The position numbers were made by a program, and so were the translations under genes. A stretch of DNA of 64,000 bases, taken from the NCBI GenBank assembly GCA_015698045.1, contig BLAL01000169.1, positions 372,001 through 436,000 of the forward strand. The letters are read 5' to 3'. Below are positions 25,075-36,447 of the stretch, piece after piece. Each line of letters opens with the position of its first letter. Positions within the stretch are counted from its first letter, which is position 1. Origin of the DNA: Rhizophagus clarus. Lineage: Eukaryota > Glomeromycota > Glomeromycetes > Glomerales > Glomeraceae. Below the pieces are notes generated by a model. The model saw nothing but the letters and a program-made list of their open reading frames with translations, was not told the DNA's origin and did no database searches.

Positions 25075-25270
25075 CGTTTAGCTCATTAAACTGCATGATG
25101 ATTGCGATGATATTCTATAGGGCTGATATTTCCCACGATAGAGCTAAATTCTCATCACGAAAATACCTTCCAAATATTTTTATTTCAAAAAAAAAATTAA
25201 CATTGGTAGTAGTATCATTATATAATCTAGACCTAGGGTTTTTTATAATATTTATTGAAAGAATACAAAG
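25075..25270 (+). repeat. SINE-like repeat, head-less copy
   Basis: Reverse-complement match to 29560-29750. Shared blocks include GCATGATGATTG, CTATAGGG, CCCACGATAG, AAATATTTTTATTTC, and TAGTATCATTATATAATCTAGA. The tRNA-like head of the other copy is missing. It ends in an A-rich tail with repeated AAGAATAC. Confidence 0.5.
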
Positions 25271-25309
25271 AAAGAATACAAAGAAAATAAAAATCAAAAA
25301 CATTATTGA

Positions 25310-25705
25310 TTATTTTTGATTATTTTCCCATTTAAAGTATTCATCCAAACTTTTGAATGAAGGTTGTGACGAAGATTGAGACTGTGATGATGATGATGAT
25401 GACGATGATGATTGCTGTGCGTGCTGAGCGTAAAGTTTCAGTTCAAGATCATAATTTCTTTTCTTTTGAATTTCGATTTGTTTTGCGTACACGTCTATCC
25501 ATTTTAATAAGTTTTCATTTTCCCGACACAATTGATTCATTCATTCAATTGCTTTCTCTTTTGATGCTTCAACATCTTTCTTATAATCGATAAGTTGTAT
25601 TTGAACATCACCGATTTCAATTTCTTTCCGTAATTTATGATGTTGTCGTCTTTTAAGCTGCCGTTTACAAGATGTTTTTCTGGAAAACAAGGATGGTTTG
25701 CCCAT
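25310..25705 (-). pseudogene. Basic coiled-coil protein with one internal TGA
   Basis: From ATG 25705 the frame gives a basic N-terminus (MGKPSLFSRKTSCKRQ...), then a long charged helix, a TGA at 25540-25538, and in the same frame MNQLCRENENLLKWIDVY and another helix, a Ser/Gln run of about 20 residues, and a C-terminal SLDEYFKWENNQK. Only that TGA breaks it. Arg (CGA) at the site would keep the heptad pattern. The protein looks like a bZIP-like DNA-binding or structural coiled coil, but no family is assigned. Confidence 0.45.
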
Positions 25706-25799
25706 TTTTTTAAAAATCAAAAATTTAAAAGTTTTTTTTTTTAAAAAAAATAATGGAAATTTATTAGTCGTGGTAGTGTCGTGGTCAGAAAACAATTTT

Positions 25800-26958
25800 A
25801 GAAATTATCCAGCTGAATAACAGCCGAAATTAGTCAGGTTCTTCTCCAAACATATGGCATTGTAACTAGTGTAACTAGTAATGTGTACACGTGCACATTG
25901 TGCACATGAATTTTATACAGACCAGAATCCTACTTAATTATCAGAATTCAAAAAAGGAATTGTAACAATGTAATTCTTTTTTTCCGATGATTCCGGATAA
26001 ATAGATATCTAATAAATTCTTTGAGACTCCTGATGGAACCGTAAAAAATTTATTGATTTATATCTAATTAAAGTATATATATTAATTCTTTGTGATCATT
26101 TTTGAAGACTTGTAGTCTTGTAGAAGAAGAAATATATTATATATGGTAATGTGTAATGTTTTATTACATATGTCCACAAAACTGTATAAATTTGGTAACC
26201 AATTTATTGAAGTAATAAATAAGTACAGATAGATGCGTAGGTATATGCAGGTTCATTTATACTTTGTTATAATTCTTTATACTTTTTTTTCTCTCTTCAT
26301 GATATTAGTTTCACCTTCAAATAAAATATATTAATTATGCTGGTCTGAAGCGGTGTCTCGTAATTCCTTAACATGTAATTTATTTTAATTACGTTGATTG
26401 ATCAATGAATTATTTTTCCGCGCAATTTCAAAAATAGAAACCATTGTACTGGATGTGCTCTCCTGCGTAATTCCAAAGATAGAAACTATTGTACTGTTAA
26501 TTATTTCCCTGCGTATCCAAAATCGGATGTAATTTAATTTGATCACTTTGATTTAACAATGAATTATTTTCCGCGCTCTTAATCATTTTCTTGCGTAATT
26601 CCAAAAATAGAAATCATTGTACTGGATTTATTTTAATTTACATATATGCAAAGAAAGACGTGGAGATCAATGATCTGGTTTTTAGCGATAAGAACATTTA
26701 CATCGCTCATTAAATCAATTTATTTAGTCCACGTTTATACATCAAATTAATTGAGATTTAACAATTATCTATAAACTATACATTGTAAAATATAACATAA
26801 ATGCATAATTATAAAATATCTAAAAATAAAAACTTGAGAGTTCAAAAAATATAAATATAAGTTATTTCTCTTGGAAATCATGTATCAAGCAATAATCATT
26901 TGTTACTACCATTTTGTGAACAAAACATAAATTTACTCTTTATCTTCTTCATCAAAAA
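25800..26958. other. Intergenic upstream of the 26959 gene
   Basis: No gene. 26400-26640 has three loosely repeated pieces of about 70-120 bp sharing 'GCGTAATTCCAAA.ATAGAAA.CATTGTACTG' and 'ATTATTTTCC'. The last 100 bp probably hold the promoter of the gene at 26959. Confidence 0.4.
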
Positions 26959-28727
26959 ATGTCTCAATCATCAATTGTATCATCAAAAAGAAAAAGGAAG
27001 CATGAGTCTTACAATTTAGATGAAAGGCTTCATGAACAATTTAATTGGGACGAGGATTCATTCGACAATAAAAAAATAAAATTAGATACATTGAATGATA
27101 GAAAAGAACTATTTAATAAACGCGCTTCTTTTACAAACTTAGTGTCCTTTGCGTCCCTAATATTACCACCCGAAGTTGATACGGTGGTAATTACAAAGGA
27201 CAAATTTGTTGTGGAATGGATTCAAAATCCAGACACAATAACTAAAATTCCCCCAACTCAAGTGAAACAGGTATTGTACGAGGATGATAGAATTGAACTT
27301 GGGAATGAAATTCATCAGAATTCTTTTAAGATACCAGTTTATTATTGTAATTCAGTCACTCCAAATAATATAATTAAGAAAATAAATGAAGAGAAGCAAA
27401 TGCTCATTAACTCACAAATTAATGATGCAGAAACATCCTTATTGTCTGCCCAAATTGAGAGTTACTCAGAAATAACAAAAAAATCGCTCAAAAAAACAGC
27501 TAGTAAGAAATCCGTAAATGAAAAGTTAAATAGTTCAATACGGGCAATAAATGAAAGTCTTCAATACTTTCATTACCTTCCTCCAAAAGATGTCCCTGTG
27601 CAGGACAAAAAAATTGTAAGTGTTTTATTATTATTTTTATATCAAAACAGAATAAATCAATTAAATATTAATATTTTTTTAAGAACCCGAATCGTTACGA
27701 ATGGAGTGCAAAAATTTGCGAGTATTTAAAGCTAAAAGCAGAGGATGAACATGATGAGAAATTAGAAGAATGGGGAAATCTCGCCACGAAAAAAGAGCAT
27801 CATATTTCGACTATCGATTCAGTTTATGATAAACCAAATACAAGTTACTTTGAACAATATGTTGATTATATTGCAACTGAACATGAAGAGGTGCCCGATT
27901 ACCTCATTCCGTTGAATCCTCCTCCAGCACCAATGCTCATCCAAGATAAACATGATGCCAACTTTATGCGGCATTTTGAGGCTGCTACAGATTATATTTT
28001 GTATGCAGCCACAGCCTGCACAAGATTAAGGGTCAGCGAGGAAATTGCTCGCAGATCAAGATTAAGATGGTATAGTGTTTTAGCAGATCTTTACGACCGT
28101 TATAAACAAGTTGTAGACAAAATACCTTCCTTAAAAGATGATGATAAGAGGGTTAAGGAAGCCTCAGAATTGGAAGAGAAAAAAAAAGATAAATTAAGAA
28201 GAAAGGCACTCGCAAAGGAAGTGATAGCAGGCCGAAGGATCAACAAAATCTTAAATGCCCTGAAAGGGCAGTGGAATGTGATAGAATTACATGATTTTAT
28301 CACAAGAGAATTCCTAATAAATAATGATACAGATTTTTTTGATAAACTAACAAAAGGAATTCAGTGGCCGACAAAGGAATTCGACCTACATTATAGGCGG
28401 GTTCCTAATTCGGGATCCTCATTTCAATTTGCTTTAAAGGAGGATGATGATAATTATGAAAAGTCAGAGGATCACGAAAATAACGAAGAAGAGGATGATA
28501 ATGAGGATGGAAAAGCACCAGATGGAGATGCAGCACAAGCACCAGTCGAGGATAATGGTGGAAATTACGATAATGACGAGAATGATGACGAGATGGATAT
28601 TGACAGAAAAAAGGATGGTGATTATGAAAAATCAGAGGATCACGAAAATAACGAAAAAGAGGATGATAATGAGGATGGAGATGCAGCACCAGCACCAGAT
28701 GCAGCACCGGAGATGGCCAGCAGTTAA
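26959..28727 (+). CDS. Two-exon hypothetical nuclear-type protein, 566 aa
   Basis: Exons 26959-27615 and 27684-28727, joined in frame (donor GTAAGT, acceptor TTAAG). The N-terminus carries SSKRKRKHE and KKIKLD, likely nuclear localisation signals. The middle has a charged helical region (LEEKKKDKLRRKALAKEV), then FDLHYRRVPNSGSS. The last 90 residues are strongly acidic and contain an internal duplication of a YEKSEDHENN..EDDNEDG module (about 28450-28510 and 28620-28680). No known domain recognised. It is one of the few multi-exon genes in the window without breaks. It starts about 1.9 kb after the Plavaka element. Confidence 0.7.
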
Positions 28728-29214
28728 TTTGATAATAGAATTTAGTTTATTTTTACGAGAGTTTTTTTTATTTCCTATTTTATCAGATTTATAAAAAAAC
28801 ATTATCTGTTCGTAATAAATAAATAAAAATATATACGGTATATTATATGTATATGTCAAAAACATGTTTTAAGATAGTGTGAATTGATTCAACTTATTAT
28901 GTTTTTCTTTAAATATCGTTCATTTGAAAAGCTCTGGTAAAATGCGTGTTCTTTTGCTCTAAACAACCTTTCACGTGGCTGGCATTGCCAAATAACGTTT
29001 TTTTTTGAATAATTTAATAAAAAGAATAATTGTTTTTTAAATTACAATACATGAAAGGCACAGAATGCTTTTATAAAAGATGCTTGACAAATCATTTTTA
29101 ATAATGTCAGAATTTCCAGAAAAAGTAGTTTACATATTTTCTTATTGAGCTAAATGAGCAAAATATTGCAGATTCGTTCTTATCTGTTATAATTTTAAAT
29201 ATAATGTACAGATA
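28728..29214. other. 3' flank, no gene seen
   Basis: AT-rich. AATAAA-like signals near 28816-28826 could serve polyadenylation of the upstream gene. Nothing else supported. Confidence 0.35.
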
Positions 29215-29525
29215 TCACAGGAATTTATGTGTCGTTGTTGTTGTCGTGCCCATGCAGTTTTATTAAATTTTACGCTGATTCCGGATCGGAACCAAAGAAC
29301 CAAAGGCTTACATTAATTACATTAATTAAAAGAAGATATTACAGGATTGCTGAACAATATGTCATTATGTGTCATTGTTGTCACGCCCGAGTAATTTTAT
29401 TAAATTTTACGCTGATTCTGGACTGGAACCAAAGGCTTACATTAATTACATTAATTAAAAGAAGATATTACAGGAATTAATTGCTGAACAATATGTCATT
29501 ATGTGTTATTTTATCGCGCCTGTGT
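29215..29525 (+). repeat. 137-bp tandem repeat, same unit as the Plavaka ends
   Basis: ACGCTGATT recurs at 29272 and 29409 (period 137), with a partial third unit to about 29525. Each unit holds TGCTGAACAATATGTCATT, TTTTATTAAATTTTACGCTG, GGAACCAAAGG, and CATTAATTAAAAGAAG. The unit matches 20123-20212 and the reverse of 24969-25058. Confidence 0.7.
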
Positions 29526-29559
29526 AATTTCTTTGTAATGTTCAATAAATATAATAATA

Positions 29560-29790
29560 TTGAAAAAAACCAGGTCCTTCTAGATTATATAATGATACTA
29601 CTACCAATTACCAAAGTTAATTTTTTTTTGAAATAAAAATATTTAGACATTTTACGTGGGGAGAATTTAGCCCTATCGTGGGACATGGGAAATGTCATCC
29701 CTATAGAAAGTCTTCACAATCATCATGCGGTAGAAATTGAACTTAAGACCTGCAGATATGCAGATTCCGTGCAAAGAACAACTACACCAC
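29560..29790 (-). repeat. tRNA-derived SINE-like element
   Basis: Reading the minus strand from 29790: GGTGTAGTTGTTCTTTGCAC resembles a tRNA D-arm/box A. About 40 bp later AGTTCAATTTC (29743-29733) resembles box B. A 180-bp body shared with 25075-25270 follows, ending in a T/A-rich tail. This is the layout of a tRNA-derived SINE. A cloverleaf was not fully drawn, so the call is tentative. Confidence 0.4.
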
Positions 29791-29799
29791 ATAATTGTA

Positions 29800-31446
29800 G
29801 TTAGAAAAAAGATTTTATTGATAATTTTAAGTCTATAAAAATTTTAATAATTTTCAATTTTATATACTAAGATCTAAATTTTTTTTGTATACGTTTCCGC
29901 TACTATATTGTACTGTACACTGTAGGTGGTGCACAAATTTCCGCACATGACCATAATTTTGTGTGCGCTTTATGCTTGGTAAGATTAATGAAAATTTAGT
30001 TGTTAATAAAAATCAAATCTATATCTCTTTGAATTTTTAGAGTTTTAGCAGATATCGCTGCAAATCGACATCATAAATGTTATATCGTATCATATATATA
30101 TTAATTTAACATCGTTCAAATTTTCAAAGTTTCTTAATTATATAAATATCAGTAATTATTAAATTTGTGTCAGTTTTAAAATTAACCAATAAAATCACAT
30201 TAATCTTTATGCATGATGTAATATACTAAATTAACCAATCAAAATTCGATTTGTTTACATGCATGTGATATCTAAAAATAGCTAAAAATCGTGTTTATTT
30301 AATGCGTGATTTTTTTTTGCTTATTTTCAAAAATACGCTTCTCTCTTAAATATTATACTTGTCTTATATATTAACACATTACGGTATTTTCTTTTCTCTT
30401 TTATCCAAGTATACTTTACTTATCTTTTATCCAAGTATACTTATCTTTTACAATATTAACAATACTTTGGTATTTTAGTTTATATATTCAATATAACCAC
30501 CAACACGAAGACCATTCACCAAAAAACGTATAAGACAAAAAAACTACTTTTAAATAAATAGTGAAGCCATTAAGCAGGTATGAAAATGGGATATACGCAT
30601 ATTTTTCGTATTTTTTTGGACTCTACCATATTCGTAAAGTCTACTGGTTCTGTAGGAGGGATTGGTTATGTACTTTCTTTACAATAGGGTGTAGTTTGAG
30701 TCTTTCTTTGTTAGACTGTGGTATTACTTAAGGGAGTTAGAATGTATTCTCAAATGCTATGTTCAAATTGCTGAATATATTTGAAGCTTTCTTTTGTAAT
30801 ATTTGCTTAGCCCGGAGGAAAATGTTGTGAAATAGGGCTGGATATTTTATGACATTTTCTGCCGCCAATTACTTTGTCTGGGGTGGCGTCAGTCGTAGCA
30901 GCCAGCATTTTTTTTATAATATTATGGTTTTAAGAATTAGTAACACTTTCAAAATTTAAAGAGCTAACGTTAAAAATATTATCATTTTTATTTTTTCTCA
31001 AAATCCCGGAGATTACCTGCTCTAACCATTATCCCAAGGTTATGTATTAAATTTAAATTTTAAATATATTTTATAAAGAGTATATTATATTAATCATAAT
31101 TGTTTTTTTTTTATATTTTTTTTAAAATTTACCCTTAGCGACTGGATCCTACTTACGTATAGAATAAAAGGAATAAAGATAGTATTTAATATTTTCGTTA
31201 TTCTTAACAATAATCTTTATTTTCTTTTATTATTAATAAGATTGTATTATTATTATTGATGTATAATAAATATTAATTTTTGTGATGTAATTTATGAAAT
31301 TACTACGATATAGTTATTGATGATATCAAATAAATGTTATAATACTTTAGCGATGTTAATTCGATATTAATATGATATTTCTACGATATAGTTACGATGT
31401 CAAATAAATGTTATAATACTTTGGTAACGTTAATATGATATTTCAA
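29800..31446. other. Intergenic, no gene supported
   Basis: AT-rich. 30640-30690 resembles 2510-2565 from intron 2 of the bromodomain gene (shared TAAAGTCT, AGGAGG, ATTGG, TATGTAC, TTCTTT). 31310-31445 has repeated 'ATATGATATTTC.AC.ATA' pieces leading into the minisatellite. No RNA gene recognised. Confidence 0.4.
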
Positions 31447-32265
31447 CATTTCGACCGTAATGTTTCGTAATACTTACGAGCACGTAATGCTACGGAACAT
31501 TTCGATCGTAATGTTCTGTAATACTTACGAGCACGTAATGCTACGGAACATTTTGACCGTAATGTTTCGTAATGCTTACGAGCACGTAATGCTATGGAAC
31601 ATTTTGATCGTAATGTTCCGTAATACTTACAAGCACGTAATGCTATGGAACATTTTGACCGTAATGTTTCATAATGCTTACGAGCACGTAATGCTACGGA
31701 ACATTTTGACCGTAATATTTCGTAATGCTTACGAGCACGTAATGCTACGGAACATTATGGTCGAAATGTTTCATAATACTTACAAGCACGTAATGCTACG
31801 GAACATTTCGATCGTAAGGTTCCGTAATACTTACGAGCACGTAATGCTACAGAACATTATGGTCGAAATGTTTCGTAATACTTACAAGCACGTAATGCTA
31901 CAGAACATTTTGACCGTAATGTTTCGTAATGCTTACGAGCACGTAATGCTACGGAACATTATGGTCGAAATGTTTTATAATACTTACAAGCACGTAATGC
32001 TATGGAACATTATGGTTGAAATGTTTCGTAATACTTACAAGCACGTAATGCTACGGAACATTATGGTCGAAATGTTTTGTAATACTTACGAGCACGTAAT
32101 GCTACAGAACATTTTGACCGTAATGTTTCGTAATGCTTACGAGCACGTAATGCTACGGAACATTATGGTCGAAATGTTTTGTAATACTTACAAGCACGTA
32201 ATGCTATGGAACATTATGGTCGAAATGTTTCGTAATACTTACGAGCACGTAATTTCATGATATAT
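31447..32265. repeat. 51-bp near-palindromic minisatellite, about 16 units
   Basis: Successive units read AATGTTTCGTAATACTTACG / AGCACGTAATGCTACGGAAC / ATTTTGACCGT with few substitutions. Each unit is an imperfect palindrome centred on TTACGAGCACGTAA. Because 51 is a multiple of 3, one frame stays open for 266 codons. The translated repeat is not taken as a protein. Confidence 0.9.
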
Positions 32266-32873
32266 TTCGGCATATTTTTACGTAGGTTTATGGATCCCGT
32301 AAAATATATGGAATATTACGTCGTAAAAATGCGTAAGGTTGCGAAAAACCGTAAACTTACGGAACATTATGCCGTGTTTAATTTCCTGATGTTGTGCTTT
32401 CATGCGAGCAAAGTTTTTCCTCACTATAAACCTTGTATTTAGGAAAGCACAAACGAAATCACTCTTAACTGTATTATTGTTCCTATTGGTCCACTTCATG
32501 GTCTTCAACTCGGCAAAGTTACCCCAGTCGTTACAGTTAACAAGAATCAAATAGTTAGCGTACTTAAAGTCACAATTCAAAGCACATTACACCATTTAAT
32601 AGTGTTCGCTTAAACTTTTTTGAACTCCTGATGAGATGCATATGCAACCGCAGGACTTGGTTTCCTCTTTTTTTCATACATAATATCGATTAGAGCATTA
32701 CCATATCATTGTTCACCTGTTGTAAGAATAATTTTGTATCGTGTAGTGCGATAGGCCTAGATGTTATATATCACGGGCAAAGTCCCAAACATTTGTATTT
32801 ATTTTTGTATAATATATTAAAAAAATTTTTTCTTGGCAAATGGAATCTCATTCAAGAACTTCAAAAGGCTATA
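32266..32873. other. Downstream of minisatellite, no gene supported
   Basis: The CGTAA-type motif fades out by 32370. The overlapping ORFs on both strands (32257-32580) have no protein-like signature. 32590-32870 is unassigned. Confidence 0.35.
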
Positions 32874-34299
32874 TTATACCAAAAATAGCCGAATAGGCAC
32901 TGTATTTTTTTCCTGATTGCTATCTGAACATTGTCCGATCTGTGATGAAACACTGTCTGAAACACTGTCAGAACACTGTCTGATCTGTGATGAAACACTG
33001 TCTGAACACTTAACTGTTTTATAATGTTGTTTTAACCTACAGGGAAAATGGAATTCTTTACCACAATGCATGCATGTACGGTCTACTAGTTTTTTTTTAC
33101 AGGTTCTGGTTCTTTTCCTACAGTAAAAACATTATGCTGGGACTTGTGAACTGATAGGGGAATGGTAATAGTTTTTCCGTTAGATGTGACCTTAAATTCT
33201 CCTTTTATTAAAGGCTCCCATCCAGCCCGATATTGCCATTGCGTTCCAAGAATTACTAAAGATTTAGCATTTTCATCCTGATCTTTTTCCGCAGGCACAA
33301 CAGAAAATTCATCTGTTATAGTGGTTGTATTTTCTCCAGAACCAATTGTTATGGGAACATTGTCTATAGTGCCGATGGATATGGATTGACTTGCGACTCC
33401 ATTAAGCCTATGAATTTTTTTCTTATTAATTTTAATACCTAAAAGCTCTTCGACAAGTTCAGCAATGTTATCAGAAAATATGGAAGAATCAGAGCCCGTA
33501 TCAATCATTGCGCAAGGTATTACCAAACCTCCTATTTTACAATAAATAGTCGCAACATCATCGGCATCCTTTATTTGTAAAAAATTTATCTCTAGAGGCT
33601 TGGGCCAGTATATATGAACTATGTCACTTTTTTTTCTGCTGAACGACTCTGGGCATATGCCTTAATAGCATGGTTTAGAATATGGGAAGGTGCGGTCTCT
33701 TGATGATTCTCTGAATTATTAACTATTATACCATCCATGGTATCGATTGAAGACTTTGCATTCTCTTCTGATAGAACATCTAAAAGGGGCTTCTGCTCAG
33801 TATTTACTGTTTGCAATAGTGGAAACAAAATATCTTGAACTTTGCTTGTAACATTCTCCCATGCTAATTCCCTTCTTTTAACTGTATCATTTGGCATAAC
33901 AGTATTTAAGCAATGGTCTTTTAATTTGGGGAATATTGTATTAATAAATTTTGAAATTTCTATAAGAATCGCTCTAGGACAATGGGGGACTAATGATGAT
34001 ATAAAAGATTTTAAGGCTATTTGATACATTTGATCTGTAGCTATACGAAGCGCTTCATGGCTATTGCCTGATGATTTGCTAGCATGAGATTTGGAAGTAG
34101 GGGATTTATTGGTTACTCCTTCTTTCAGTTTGGCGCTCTTTTTCATAGGTATTCCACTTCGTACCACTTTTTTTTACAGCATAACAGTTTCGGGATTCAT
34201 CAGCATCAATATATTCGTCATCTTCTTCTACTTCCTCTTCTTCAGAATCCTCTATATATTCTTCTATGTATTCTTCTTCAGAGTCTTCAGGATCTTCTA
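32874..34299 (-). pseudogene. Gag-like / retropepsin / zinc-finger gene in shifting frames
   Basis: Minus strand, four linked parts. (a) An acidic region VEDPEDSEEE...DDEYIDADES at 34299-34180. (b) A gag-like helical ORF at 34167-33619. (c) A retropepsin domain (33526-33086 and upstream) with intact AMIDTGSDSSIF and SLVILGTQW. (d) A C2H2-like finger CMHCGKEF...HYKTVKC plus SDSVSSQ repeats at 33071-32874. The parts lie in different frames, and each junction is a run of eight or nine A's: about 34170, 33630 and 33098. The last two need a -1 shift, and the last is A AAA AAC just before a TAG. The gene could be frameshift-expressed or simply broken at homopolymers. Its 5' end is cut by the element starting at 34300. 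No reverse transcriptase is present nearby. Confidence 0.6.
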
Positions 34300-35995
34300 C
34301 CCTATAAGAAATCTGTATACGGAAAGGATACGTTTTATAAATGTTTGATATACGTTTTTACCGATTCCGTATAATAATTCCGTATATTTAATACGTAATT
34401 CATTTTTGAATGTTTTTTAAAAAATTGGTGCATATGGAATGTATGCGGAAAAATTAATATATAAGGAACGTATATGGAATTTTTGAACTTGTTTTTTTTT
34501 AAATAATAATTTTATCGATTTTATCATTATATGTCATAACATGTGATCACGTGATTTTGTTATGATACATTTTTTGTTTATATAAACCTAGCTTTGATCT
34601 TCCACCCTGTCTTCCTGTCTTCCTGTCTTTCTCTCCCTGATTTTTTATTTCGCTATTTTTTTTTTTTTTTTAAAAAAAAAACTCTTTTTTTCTTTTATTT
34701 GTTGCCCCTCTTTTTTATTCTTACTTGCTACTCTTCTTTTAAAAACTTCTTTTCCTTTATTTTTCTAACTTCGTTGCCCTCTTTAAAAAAAAAAAAAATT
34801 TTTTTTTGGTTTTATTCTTTTATTTCCATTCATTACCCTCTCTTCTTTTTTTAAAAAAAATTATTTTTGCCCCCTTTTTTACTGAATTATTTCTGGATGT
34901 TCTCCCCTCTGGCAGAATAGGTTAGAGGTTAAAGATGGACTAATCGTGACTACTGACATGAAGTTTGTCAGGACTGGTGAATAAAAAGCATTATTTAGTG
35001 CAGGTATTTCCTAAGTTTCTAATTTAAAAAGAGAGGTTCCTATAAGCCGGGTTATGTAAGTTACCTTCTGTTTTATTTTTTAACTTTGTCATCCCTTTAA
35101 AAATCTTTTTTTATTTCCTTCCCTAACTTCGTTATTCGTTTTCAAAAAAAAAAAATTTTTTTTTATTTATTTTACTTTTTTACTTCCACCTCATTATCCT
35201 TTCTTTTTTATTTATATTTATTCTTTTATTTTGTAGACCAGATTTTTTTTGGCTGCTTGGTTCTTTTTTTCTTTTTGCGGGTCAATTTTGAAGTACTTTT
35301 TTTTTTGTAAGTCAGGTAAGAACCGGACGTTTGGAGACTTGGATGATTGCAGGTACTATATAGGCGGAGCTTATATTTCTTTTTTTTTTGTTTTTAGGTC
35401 GTCTGACTCCTGATGGCTTGGACGAATCCAGAATTATAGATACAATAGGGAAGCGTTGGTCTAATTGAGTTAAAGAAACATACTAGTGTCTTTTTTTCAT
35501 TTATTTTGAAGGAATAGGTTATTTCTTTGGACTAAGTGCTCCTGGAGACTTTTGATTTCTTAAAAAAAAATTAATTTCTTAAAGAAACATCAGTAGAAAT
35601 AGTATTAATGTTTCTTTTGTTTTGGTTTGCAATAGTTGGTTTGATAGGAATAAACTATTCATAATATATTTGTGTTTTATTTTATTTTTTGATTTTTTGA
35701 TTTAATAAATAAAATTAAATTTATATGTAAATAAAGTCATGTAATGAATTGTAATAAATTGTAATATGAACAGTAAATTTAATAAGCAATAATATAAATT
35801 TCATGGTTAATCAGTGATTAAATCATGTAAATTCCGTATGAATTCCATGAAAATTCTGTATCCAAACCATATTTGCAGTGATACGGAATTGTGCATTTTT
35901 CCGTATCTTTTCAACGGTCTATTGTGATACGTTATTTCTAAGGAAAAAAATCATATAAAAATCTTATTAAAAACGTATCCAGTTTTTTTATAGGG
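34300..35995. mobile_element. Non-autonomous TIR element with TA target duplication
   Basis: The two ends are inverted: CCCTATAAGAAATCTGTATA at 34300 against CCCTATAAAAAAACTGGATA read backwards from 35995 (19 of 22 matching over the first 22 bases). TA flanks both sides (34298-34299, 35996-35997). Inside are repeated CGTATA/ATACGTTTT motifs near both ends and long poly-T/poly-A tracts. There is no transposase, and the small ORFs are low-complexity. TA duplication fits a Tc1/mariner-type mobiliser. It separates the retropepsin gene from a transposase fragment. Confidence 0.6.
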
Positions 35996-36005
35996 TATTG
36001 GTTCA

Positions 36006-36447
36006 ATGTGGCAGAGAAAAAATAAAGATTTTCAAATTAATTATGGAATAGCAGTAAGTTTTGTAATATAATTACTTATTTTTATAAAATAAAACTAATT
36101 AAATTTCTATTTAGGTACGAATGAAAGTAGACAAGTGGGCGGCATTTAAAAATCGTGCTCCTCAGTTTGAAATCCAAGAATTTTATGGACGCGTAGAATA
36201 CTATTTTGTTCACCAATTCAATGGAAAAACACACTTAATGGCATTTGTGCAGTGGACCCAAAACGTTAATGAAGATGAATATGGTCTTAAATTTTTCTGA
36301 GAATTTGGAATTAAACAATTTATTAATGTACAAGTAATTGATCGATGTATAGGATTCTTAAAATATAAAAATATTTTTTTTATTATTGACAAAGAAGTAG
36401 AAGATCCTGATGATAGCTATTTAGATTCAAATAGTGAAAGTGATTAA
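36006..36447 (+). pseudogene. C-terminal fragment of a Plavaka-like transposase
   Basis: Exon 36006-36053 (MWQRKNKDFQINYGIA) joins 36115-36447 after a GTAAGT...TTAG intron. It contains WAAFKNRAPQFEIQEFYG, EYYFVHQFNG, MAFVQWT and VQVIDRCIGF, which I know as a C-terminal domain accompanying large fungal transposases. An in-frame TGA at 36298 (FF-stop-EFG) fits CGA to TGA. No upstream catalytic part remains; the mobile element at 34300-35995 abuts it. Confidence 0.5.

Noticed and set aside
28405..28794. Overlapping His/Met-rich ORFs on both strands
   Set aside because: Shadows of the acidic tail of the gene at 26959-28727.
29229..29480. 83-residue ORF
   Set aside because: Translation of the 137-bp tandem repeat.
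31460..32260. 266-residue repeat protein
   Set aside because: The frame is open only because the 51-bp repeat unit is a multiple of three; changes among units look DNA-driven.
31447..32265. CRISPR-like array
   Set aside because: Units are contiguous without unique spacers, and the setting is a fungal nuclear genome.
34594..34854. Phe-rich ORF within the TA-flanked element
   Set aside because: Made of poly-T tracts; no protein signature.
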